Assembly (NCBI RefSeq): GCF_000800015.1
Contig: NZ_JUGR01000001.1
Coordinates: 3,410,001 to 3,474,000, forward strand
DNA length: 64,000 nt
DNA from: Terriglobus sp. TAA 43
Lineage (GTDB): Bacteria; Acidobacteriota; Terriglobia; Terriglobales; Acidobacteriaceae
Direction: 5' to 3'
Shown here: in pieces, positions 48,991 through 56,713 of the stretch
Position numbering within the stretch: position 1 is the first letter of the stretch
Layout of the letters: each line of letters begins with the position of its first letter
Notes under the pieces: model-generated
The model's input: the letters and a program-made list of their open reading frames with translations, nothing else
Databases searched by the model: none
Told to the model about the DNA's origin: nothing
Made by a program: the position numbers and the translations under genes

Positions 48991-50606
48991 TGTTCAACAC
49001 CACCAAACTCAAAACGCTCTCCGCGATCGCTACAGTCGTCCTCGGTTGCGGCATGGCCGTAGCGCAGAACGGCAACTGGCTCATGTCCGGCGGCGACGTC
49101 GAACGCTCCGGCTGGAACAAGGATGAGCACATCCTCACCAAGACCAACGTCGGCAAGCTGAAGCTCCTTTGGAAGACCAAGACCGACGTCTATCCGCAGG
49201 GCCTCCACACCCTCATGGATCCGCTCGTCGTCCAGAACGTACCCACTGCCGAAGGCCCGAAGGAGATCGTCTACATCCTCGGCGTCGGCGACACGCTCTA
49301 CGCCTTCGACGCGAAGTCCGGCAAGCCCTTCTTCGAACATCACTTCAAGTACACGCCGCCCAAGCCGGAAGTCCGCATGGGTCCTGACGGCCAGCCGCGT
49401 CAGATGCCCGCGCAGCCAACCGACACCCGTCACTACAACTTCCTCAACCCCGGCGGCTCCACCGACGTTCCCGTCATCGGCGAACCCGATGCCAAGGGCG
49501 TTCGTCCCATCTACGTCATTGACGGCGGCGGCAATCTGCACACGCTCTCCAACGTCACCGGCGAAGACATCCAGGAACCCATCAAGGGCGGCTCCACCAG
49601 CAAGTTCGCCCTGCAGCTCTACAAAGGCAGCATCATCTGGGCAGGCCGCGGCGGCATCTTCTCCGCTGTCGTTACGCCCGGCCCTGACTACGGCAAGGTA
49701 ACCACCTCCAAGGGCTTCGGCGGTGGCGGCGGTCTCTGGGGTCGCCGTGGTCCCGTCATCACCTCTGACGGCACCGTCTGGACCACCACCGGCGACGGCA
49801 TTTACAACCCGTCGAACCCCAACAACCTCGTCCTCGGCAACTCCGTCGTCGGCTTCCACCTGAAGGACGGCAACTGGCAGGTCAAAGACTGGTTCACGCC
49901 CACCAACTGGGACTGGCTCCGTCGTCGCGACCTTGACCCCAACAACACGCCAACCGCCTTCACCTTCAAGGGCAAGGAATACATGGCTGCCTCCGGTAAG
50001 GAATGCCGCCTGTACCTCCTCGATCCGCAGAACCCGGGCGGCACGGCAGACCACCACGAACCCTTCATCAAGACGCCCTACATCTGCAATGAGGCAGTCG
50101 ACTTCGCCTCCGCCGGATCGTGGGGAGCCGTCTCCTCGTGGGAAGACAAGGCTGGCACACGCTGGGTACTCGTTCCTTTCTGGGGACCGAAGCACTCACA
50201 GTTCAAGTTCCCCATCGAGAACACGCCTGTCACCAAGGAAGGCGGCGTAGGCGCATTCAAACTGGTGGAAGAAGGCGGCAAGCCCGTCTACAAGCCAGTG
50301 TGGGTTTCGCGTGACATGTTCCGTGGCGAACCGCCCATCATTGCCAACGGTGTTGTCTACACCTGGGGTTCGGGCGACGACACGCAGCAGGTCTGGCCTG
50401 ACATCGGCCTGAACTTCGACTCGTCTAACCGCGCCGCTCTGTCCAACCACGTCACGATCTACGCCCTAGACGCTGAAACCGGCAAGGAACTGTGGTCCTC
50501 GAAGGACACCATCACCACCTTCAACCACTTCACCGGCATCACCGTAGCCAACGGCAAGGTCTACATGAGCAGCTACGACGGCAACGTCTATTGCTTCGGC
50601 CTCTAA
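48990..50606 (+). CDS. Secreted PQQ-like beta-propeller protein (copy B)
   Basis: A 538-residue exported protein (signal TLSAIATVVLGCGMAVAQ). It begins NWLMSGGDVERSGWNKDEHILTKTNVGKLKLLWKTK. Blades include DTLYAFDAKSGKPFFEHHF, GLWGRRGPVITSDGTVWTTTGDG, IYALDAETGKELWSS and NGKVYMSSYDGNVYCFGL. The GLWGRRG, DWFTP/DYFSP and KECRLYLLD/KECRVWLLD segments recur in the protein at 52294, its closest relative here. Coupled to copy A; a terminator follows. Confidence 0.86.
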   Translation: MFNTTKLKTLSAIATVVLGCGMAVAQNGNWLMSGGDVERSGWNKDEHILTKTNVGKLKLLWKTKTDVYPQGLHTLMDPLVVQNVPTAEGPKEIVYILGVGDTLYAFDAKSGKPFFEHHFKYTPPKPEVRMGPDGQPRQMPAQPTDTRHYNFLNPGGSTDVPVIGEPDAKGVRPIYVIDGGGNLHTLSNVTGEDIQEPIKGGSTSKFALQLYKGSIIWAGRGGIFSAVVTPGPDYGKVTTSKGFGGGGGLWGRRGPVITSDGTVWTTTGDGIYNPSNPNNLVLGNSVVGFHLKDGNWQVKDWFTPTNWDWLRRRDLDPNNTPTAFTFKGKEYMAASGKECRLYLLDPQNPGGTADHHEPFIKTPYICNEAVDFASAGSWGAVSSWEDKAGTRWVLVPFWGPKHSQFKFPIENTPVTKEGGVGAFKLVEEGGKPVYKPVWVSRDMFRGEPPIIANGVVYTWGSGDDTQQVWPDIGLNFDSSNRAALSNHVTIYALDAETGKELWSSKDTITTFNHFTGITVANGKVYMSSYDGNVYCFGL

Positions 50607-50644
50607 CTCAACTTTCGTTAGCCTCCAAATGCAACGAAAACCAG

Positions 50645-50673
50645 AAAGGCCCGCGAAAGCGGGCCTTTTCTTT
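50645..50673 (+). terminator. Terminator of the first propeller pair
   Basis: 10-bp perfect stem AAAGGCCCGC / GCGGGCCTTT with a GAAA loop, followed by TCTTTT. Confidence 0.92.
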
Positions 50674-50716
50674 TGCATCCAGTGCATAGTGGAAACAGGA
50701 ACCCACAGGAGAACCA

Positions 50717-51703
50717 ATGAAGCATCGCGTTTGGATGGTGCAGCAAGAAGACGGCGACTTTATTGAAACCGAAATCACAACACCCGAACCGCAAGCAGGT
50801 CAGGTGTTGGTCAAGATCAGCGCAAGCGGCGTCGCCGTGCTCGACACAAAAATCCGTTCCGGCAAAGCAGGCCACGCAAAGCAGCCGCTCCCATCCGTGC
50901 TCGGTTTAGACATGGCAGGCACCGTCGTCGCAGTCGGCCCCGGCATCACAAAATTCAAACCAGCAGACGAAGTGTATGGAATGGTCGGCGGCGTCGGCGG
51001 ACAACAGGGCACGCTAGCCGAATACATCCTCGCGGACGCGGATCTCCTCGCGCACAAATCCAAAAACCTCACCATGCGTGAAGCAGCATCGCTGCCCTTG
51101 AATGCAATCACCGCATGGGAAGGACTCGTCGATCGAGCCAATGTTTCAGCAGGGAAGAGTGTCCTCGTACAAGCAGGCGCAGGCGGAGTAGGCCATCTCG
51201 TAGTGCAGATCGCAAAGGCCTACGGCGCGAACGTATTCGCCACCGTCTCCAAAGAAAAATCGCATCTCGTCGAGTCGTACGGAGCCACACCCATCGACTA
51301 CAACGAGAAGACCGCCGCGCAGTATCTCGAAGAACTCACCGCAGGCGAAGGCTTCGACATCATCTACGACACGCTCGGCGGCAAAACGCTCGACGACTCC
51401 TTCACCGTCGCAAAGTTCTACACCGGCCACGTCGTCAGTTGTCTCGGTTGGGGAACACACGCCCTCGCGCCACTGTCATTCCGAGGAGCAACATACTCCG
51501 GCGTCTTCACCCTCATGCCTCTGCAAACAGGCCGGGGCCGCGCCCATCACGGCGAGATTCTGTCACACATCACAGAACTAGCCGACAAGGGATTACTCCG
51601 CCCGCTCGTAAGCGAGCAAGTGTTCACCACCAGCAACATCGCAGAGGCCTACGCCAGCGTAGCGGCTGGCAGCAAAGGCAAGGTTGTTGTCGAAATTCAG
51701 TAA
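50717..51703 (+). CDS. Zinc-free MDR NAD(P)H-dependent oxidoreductase
   Basis: A 328-residue quinone-oxidoreductase-type enzyme. The GroES-like N-terminal half has VLGLDMAGTVVAVGPGITKFKPADEVYG; REAASLPLNAITAWEGLVDRA follows. The nucleotide fold is VLVQAGAGGVGHLVVQIAKAYGANV. The Cys and His zinc ligands of alcohol dehydrogenases are absent. It likely reduces a quinone or enone. Its place between the two propeller pairs could be functional or incidental. Confidence 0.92.
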   Translation: MKHRVWMVQQEDGDFIETEITTPEPQAGQVLVKISASGVAVLDTKIRSGKAGHAKQPLPSVLGLDMAGTVVAVGPGITKFKPADEVYGMVGGVGGQQGTLAEYILADADLLAHKSKNLTMREAASLPLNAITAWEGLVDRANVSAGKSVLVQAGAGGVGHLVVQIAKAYGANVFATVSKEKSHLVESYGATPIDYNEKTAAQYLEELTAGEGFDIIYDTLGGKTLDDSFTVAKFYTGHVVSCLGWGTHALAPLSFRGATYSGVFTLMPLQTGRGRAHHGEILSHITELADKGLLRPLVSEQVFTTSNIAEAYASVAAGSKGKVVVEIQ

Positions 51704-51748
51704 GCGCAACGACGCATAAACAACGATGCAAAAGAAGGCGACCGAAAA

Positions 51749-52210
51749 CTAAACTGTAAGGTCCGCCTTCTTCTCATCCACCTTCTTCGCATCCATCCCC
51801 GGAGCCTTCTTCAAGTCATCAATCGACTTGAAACCACCCACCTGCTCCCGATACTTCACCACCGCAGCAGCGTCCTTCCGACGCAGTGAAAACGCGGCCT
51901 CCAGCTCCACCTGCGAAGCCTGGTTGATATTCAGCTTCGTCCCCATCTCCGCAGGAAACGCAGCGGCCAGGTACGCCACAATCTTCTTCTGCTCCGCCGC
52001 ATCAATCTGCGCACCCAGAGCCTTCATCTTGTTCACGGTCGTCTGCCATCCATCGGCATCCTGCCGCTGGCTCATCACACGATCCGCATCGTGGCACACC
52101 GTGCATTTCTTCTGCACCAGCGCCGCATCATGCCCCGCTGGCAACTGCGCCACAGCAGTTCCACCCACAAAACCAAGAACGCAACCAAAGAGAAGAGAAC
52201 GCCGCATCAC
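51749..52210 (-). CDS. Secreted cytochrome-c-like / ComEA helix-hairpin-helix fusion
   Basis: A 153-residue exported protein (signal LLFGCVLGFVGGTAVAQ). Residues about 25-85 look like a small c-type cytochrome: haem-binding CTVCH near residue 36, helices QDADGWQTTVNKMKALG and QKKIVAYLAAAFP, and Met residues as possible distal ligands. Residues about 92-153 (LNINQASQVELEAAF... VVKYREQVGGFKSIDDLKKAPGMD) match the ComEA-type HhH motif (iNiNtAs..eL...GI....A..Iv.yR...G.F.s.edL..v.gi). It lies antisense between the two propeller pairs. Confidence 0.85.
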   Translation of the reverse strand: MMRRSLLFGCVLGFVGGTAVAQLPAGHDAALVQKKCTVCHDADRVMSQRQDADGWQTTVNKMKALGAQIDAAEQKKIVAYLAAAFPAEMGTKLNINQASQVELEAAFSLRRKDAAAVVKYREQVGGFKSIDDLKKAPGMDAKKVDEKKADLTV

Positions 52211-52293
52211 GCCCGAATCCTAACACCGATTGACTAGCCCTCACCGCCCCGGTAGCCTCTTTTTCTGAAACGATTCAGCTCCCAGAGGCCGCA

Positions 52294-53904
52294 GTGAACC
52301 TTCGCCACGCCGGAACGCTTTTCCTTCTCGCATGCAGTCTCGCGACAAAGGCCCAAACCACCGACTACCTCACCGAAGGCGTCGACAACGGTCGCACGGG
52401 CCAACTCCAGGGCGAAACGCTTTTCACCAAAGACAACGTCGCGCAGGCGCACCTCCTCTGGAAGCTCCACGTCGACACTCCCACCCGCGAGATGCACAAC
52501 CTCTTTCCTCCACTCATCGCCTCGCAGGTGCAAACCGCAGACGGCGTAAAGCAGATCGGCATCATGGCTGGCATCTCTGACGATCTCTGGGGCATTGATC
52601 TCGCCACCGGCAAGCAGCTCTGGCATCGGCATTTCGACAGCGCGTACACGCCACCGCCAAACGCGCGTCCCGCAGGCACACTCTGCCCCGGCGGCCAAAC
52701 CGCCATGCCAGCCATGACGAAAAGTAGCGACGGTCACTACATCGTCTACGCCGTCGGCTGGGACGGCCGCTTGCTCACCATCGACCCCGCCACCGGCAAA
52801 GACGTCGAAGCCCCGCAGAAGTGGCTCCCGCCAAACGCCAAGCCTTACGCACTCAACATCAAGGACGGCGTGGTCTACACCTCCGTCTCGCAGGGCTGCG
52901 GCGGCGTTGCGTTCACCTTCTTCTCGTACGACATCGCCACAAAGAAGAGCAGCCTCTTCGTCCCCACCGGCGGCGGTCTCTGGGGTCGTCGCGGTGTCTC
53001 CGTCTCCCCGCAGGACGTGGGCTACATGGGCACCGGCGACGGCGAATGGAACCCTGAAGCAGGTCACTTCGGCAACGGCATCGTGGGCCTTCATCTCAAT
53101 GGCGGCAAAGAACTGCGCCTGCAGGATTACTTCTCACCGCCCAACGCTGACTACATGTTTAAGCGCGACCTCGACATCAACGTCACGCCTGTAGCCTTCG
53201 ATAGCAAGGGCCGTCATCTCCTCGTAGGCACATCGAAAGAGTGCCGCGTCTGGCTCCTCGATCGCGACGAACTAGGCGGCGACGATCACCGTACTTCGCT
53301 TTACAGCACACCGCTCATCTGCAACGTGCAATCCAACTACGCCAATGAAGGCGTGTGGGGCGCCATGAGCACATGGAACGACGCGCAGGGCCAGACATGG
53401 CTCACCGTCCCGTTCTACGGCCCCATCAATCCTGCCTTCCACGCGCCCATCGACAACGGCACAAACAGCAAGACCAAAGAACGCAACAAGCGCGGCGGCC
53501 TCGCCACTTTCAAGGTGAACGAACGCAACGGCAAGTGGTCACTCGATCCCGCATGGATCAGTGAAGACATCGACAACGGCGAAACCGCCATCATCGCCAA
53601 CGGCATCGTCTTCGCGTACGCATCCGGTGAAGACGCCGCGCAAGCTCGCGTCGATCAGGCATGGAACGAACCACCCCCACCGCCGTTGCCGCAAATACCC
53701 ACATCCATGCAGTCAGCGGTGCGCATCCAGCACTCACGCCGCGCCGTGCTCTACGCCTTCGACGCCACCACCGGCAAAAAACTCTGGGACAGCGGCACAC
53801 AGATCCAGGGCTGGAACCACTTCACCTCCATCTCCGTAGCCAACGGCCGCGCCTACATCACCACCTTCCAGGGTGACCTCTACTGCTTCGGAGTCGCCAA
53901 ATGA
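52294..53904 (+). CDS. Secreted PQQ-like beta-propeller protein (copy B')
   Basis: A 536-residue exported protein with a GTG start and AGAGG upstream (signal GTLFLLACSLATKAQ). It begins DYLTEGVDNGRTGQLQGETLFTKDNVAQAHLLWKLH, parallel to copy B. Shared marks: DLWGIDLATGKQLWHRHF, TGGGLWGRRGVSVS, KECRVWLLDRDELGG, VLYAFDATTGKKLWDSG and YITTFQGDLYCFGV. CPGG (CPGGQTAMPAM) is also found in copy A. The next gene overlaps it by four bases (ATGA). Confidence 0.86.
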   Translation: MNLRHAGTLFLLACSLATKAQTTDYLTEGVDNGRTGQLQGETLFTKDNVAQAHLLWKLHVDTPTREMHNLFPPLIASQVQTADGVKQIGIMAGISDDLWGIDLATGKQLWHRHFDSAYTPPPNARPAGTLCPGGQTAMPAMTKSSDGHYIVYAVGWDGRLLTIDPATGKDVEAPQKWLPPNAKPYALNIKDGVVYTSVSQGCGGVAFTFFSYDIATKKSSLFVPTGGGLWGRRGVSVSPQDVGYMGTGDGEWNPEAGHFGNGIVGLHLNGGKELRLQDYFSPPNADYMFKRDLDINVTPVAFDSKGRHLLVGTSKECRVWLLDRDELGGDDHRTSLYSTPLICNVQSNYANEGVWGAMSTWNDAQGQTWLTVPFYGPINPAFHAPIDNGTNSKTKERNKRGGLATFKVNERNGKWSLDPAWISEDIDNGETAIIANGIVFAYASGEDAAQARVDQAWNEPPPPPLPQIPTSMQSAVRIQHSRRAVLYAFDATTGKKLWDSGTQIQGWNHFTSISVANGRAYITTFQGDLYCFGVAK

Positions 53905-55520
53905 AAACCTTCTCAGGCATCCTCCTCGCTGCAACCATCGCAGGCACAGCACACGCCCAGTTCTCGCGCACCGGCCCTGAATGGACCACCTCCGCCATGG
54001 ACGCGCAACGTTCACGCTCCGTCCCAGCCGACGTCCAGATCACACCCGAAACCGCAAAGGACTTCCAACTCCTCTGGAAAGTCCCAGTGAAGAACTCGAC
54101 AACATCACTCTCTGAACCAGTTCAGGTAAACACCTTCATCGCCTACACCGGCTTCAAAGCCTTAACCGTAGTCGGCGGCACCAACGCCATCTTCTCCGTC
54201 GATTACGACCTTGGCCGCACCTACTTCGACAAACACTTCACCAGCACGGCCAAAGCCTGTCCCGCAGCACTCGCAGGCCCCATCGGACGACTCACCCCAC
54301 TCGTCCCACCACCCGTCACCGGCACAGGTCGCAAAGGTGGCTACCACTCCTCCGTCTCCGCTCCGGGAGCAGGCGTAAATCTCGGCGAGGTCAGCCGCGC
54401 TCGTCCCGTAGCAGCGCCTGTTCCAGCACCGGCCTCCACACAAACGCCCGCGCCAGCCAACGCTCCCGCACCCAACGGCCCAGCCATCGGTGGAGCATCC
54501 GGCCCCGGCGGTATCCCTGCAGACAACAAACCCATCACAGGTCCCGTCCGCACAGGCCCAGCCCCCGGCACCGGCCTGTACAAAGGCTCGCAGCCACTCT
54601 TCTACGTAACGACCGACGGCGTCCTGCACGGCATCAGCCAGGGCAGCTTCAAAGAACTGCACAAGCCCGCACCATTCCTGCCCGCAGGCACCGGCGTAGC
54701 TTCACTCATCGATGTCGACGACATCATCTACGCCAGCACCGCCAACAACTGCGGCCCAGCATCCGACTCCGTCTACGCCCTCGACGTCTCACACCCCGTC
54801 GTCTCCGGCATGGACCCCAACTCACCGCAACCAGCGCCAACCAAGTGGCAATCAAGCACCGGCCCCATCGTAGGCATCCCGGCGTTCACTGAGTCCGGCA
54901 TCCTCAACGTCGCCACGCCAAAAGCCATCGCGCAACTCGAACCGAAAACCCTGACGCATCGCCTCGACATCCCGGCCCCATCAGGCACCACCTTCACCTC
55001 GCAACCCGTCATCTTCCGCGACGAGTCCAGCAAAGAACAACTCGCCATCACCACCGCCGATGGCCGCATCCACATCCTCTCCGCCACCGCAGCAGCAGGC
55101 ACACCAGACATCACCACCGCATCCGAGTCCAACTTCAAACCCAACGCCCTCACCACCTTCGAGTCCGAAGGCACACGCTACCTGCTGGCAGCAGACACCA
55201 ACGCACAACCCGGCAGCATCCACGCCTACAAACTGACCAACACCGCGCTCGAACCGGCATGGACCTCCGCCCCCATCAACACACCATCCGCCCCCATAAC
55301 CATCAGCGGAGTCGTCTTCGTCCTAAGCAAAGGCACCCACAAAACCAACGCCACCCTCTACGCCCTCGATGCCACCACCGGCAAACCCCTCTGGAACAGC
55401 GGCACCCAGATCACCAGCCCCGTAACCACTAGCAACCTAAGCTTCAGCCCCGGCCAAATCACCTTCGCCACCGCCGACAACACCATCTACGCTTTCGGCC
55501 TGAGAATCCCCACCCAATAA
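53901..55520 (+). CDS. Secreted PQQ-like beta-propeller protein (copy A') with Pro/Ala-rich insert
   Basis: A 539-residue exported protein (signal ILLAATIAGTAHAQ). The N-terminus VPADVQITPETAKDFQLLWKVPVKN and the segment VNTFIAYTGFKALTVVGG correspond to copy A's LSPETASKIVLLYKHKF and VIGYTGFHEFLWTG. Residues about 130-215 are a Pro/Ala/Gly/Thr-rich insert that no other copy has. C-terminal blades ATLYALDATTGKPLWNSGTQI and ITFATADNTIYAFGL are standard. Coupled to copy B'. Confidence 0.84.
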   Translation: MKTFSGILLAATIAGTAHAQFSRTGPEWTTSAMDAQRSRSVPADVQITPETAKDFQLLWKVPVKNSTTSLSEPVQVNTFIAYTGFKALTVVGGTNAIFSVDYDLGRTYFDKHFTSTAKACPAALAGPIGRLTPLVPPPVTGTGRKGGYHSSVSAPGAGVNLGEVSRARPVAAPVPAPASTQTPAPANAPAPNGPAIGGASGPGGIPADNKPITGPVRTGPAPGTGLYKGSQPLFYVTTDGVLHGISQGSFKELHKPAPFLPAGTGVASLIDVDDIIYASTANNCGPASDSVYALDVSHPVVSGMDPNSPQPAPTKWQSSTGPIVGIPAFTESGILNVATPKAIAQLEPKTLTHRLDIPAPSGTTFTSQPVIFRDESSKEQLAITTADGRIHILSATAAAGTPDITTASESNFKPNALTTFESEGTRYLLAADTNAQPGSIHAYKLTNTALEPAWTSAPINTPSAPITISGVVFVLSKGTHKTNATLYALDATTGKPLWNSGTQITSPVTTSNLSFSPGQITFATADNTIYAFGLRIPTQ

Positions 55521-55604
55521 AAGCCGCAATAAAATGCTGATAACGTAATCAGTACCACCCGGCTACTCGTCTTCCCCCTCGGGACTTTTAGGATTTCTCG
55601 GTTC

Positions 55605-56669
55605 ATGGCCTTCTTGCGTAGTTCAGGCATTGTTGTATTGACTGGCCTTTTGCTGCTTTGCTCCTGTGGTTTACCACCAACGCTTATCGCGCCCAATGGA
55701 CCTTTGGCCACGTACCCTGTGCATGCCTATGTTGCCGTCGGCGATTCCATCACCTACGGCGCCTACCTGAGTTCTCCCACCACGCAGTCCTATCCCGCAC
55801 TCATCGCCTACTCGCGCCACTGGACGGGAAACAACTACGCCATCGGAGGAGACATGGCGTGCGACGTGTTTCCCCGCCAGATCACACCCAACCGTGTGGC
55901 GTTTTCGCCCAGTTCCGGCGCTGTGTATTCCATTCTCATTGGCACCAACGATGCGGATACATACGGCATCGGCGACTATGACTCCATCTTCAGCAACTGC
56001 CAGCTTGCAGCCATCACCTGGCTAGCAACGAGACCAGAGGATAAGCTTTTTCCTGGTGACACTTCCGTTATCCCGTCCGGAGCGTGCACGAACTCTGTCA
56101 GTAACGGGGCTTTCACCTGCCTTGGCCCCGGTGCGCTCGATTTCGGCAGCATCAAAACCACTGGTGCCCCGTTGTATCTCTGGTATACGGTCTCGGACGC
56201 CGCCTCATCAGACGACACCTTCACCGTCAGCATTGACGGCACCCTCACCACTCTGGATGTGAAACCAAGAGTCTCGCTCACTACCGGGAAAGGTTCCACC
56301 AGCAGCATCTATCTTCTGCGTGCGCCACTTTCAGCCGGCCTTCATCATGTCCAGCTCACAACCCGCGCGACCAACGTCAGTATCCTGGCCCTTGCCTCCA
56401 ATCGCTCCTCCAAACCTGTGGTTGTCGCCGTAGGAGATATCCCAAACCAGTTGCTCACCAATCCCATCGCGTCTGTCGCCTCACAACTTGCCTATACACA
56501 AATCTCCCGACAGAATGTTGAAACTGCTATTAGTGACGGACTGGACGTTCGCGCGGTCAACGACCGAGACTACATGCTCGGCACCAGCGCAGAGATGCAT
56601 GATCAGCTCCATCCCAATTTTCAAGGCCAGGTTAATCTCGCGGTTGCATTCGCCTCACAACTTCCTTGA
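55605..56669 (+). CDS. SGNH/GDSL-type lipoprotein
   Basis: A 354-residue protein. The N-terminus GIVVLTGLLLLCSC is a hydrophobic segment ending in a lipobox-like LCSC, so it is probably a lipoprotein. SGNH blocks: VAVGDSITYGAYL, YAIGGDMA, LIGTNDADT and the DxxH block DQLHPNFQG. The insert from about 145 to 265 is a beta-rich domain (FTVSIDGTLTTLDV) splitting the catalytic domain. Likely an esterase acting on polymers. Confidence 0.82.
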   Translation: MAFLRSSGIVVLTGLLLLCSCGLPPTLIAPNGPLATYPVHAYVAVGDSITYGAYLSSPTTQSYPALIAYSRHWTGNNYAIGGDMACDVFPRQITPNRVAFSPSSGAVYSILIGTNDADTYGIGDYDSIFSNCQLAAITWLATRPEDKLFPGDTSVIPSGACTNSVSNGAFTCLGPGALDFGSIKTTGAPLYLWYTVSDAASSDDTFTVSIDGTLTTLDVKPRVSLTTGKGSTSSIYLLRAPLSAGLHHVQLTTRATNVSILALASNRSSKPVVVAVGDIPNQLLTNPIASVASQLAYTQISRQNVETAISDGLDVRAVNDRDYMLGTSAEMHDQLHPNFQGQVNLAVAFASQLP

Positions 56670-56713
56670 TCACAACGTCTCGCCTCGTCCACCATCGCAA
56701 GCTAAAATAGCTC

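Noticed and set aside
48987-50195. 402-codon minus-strand frame antisense to propeller B
   Set aside because: Shadow of high-GC coding; the plus-strand gene has a signal peptide and blade repeats.
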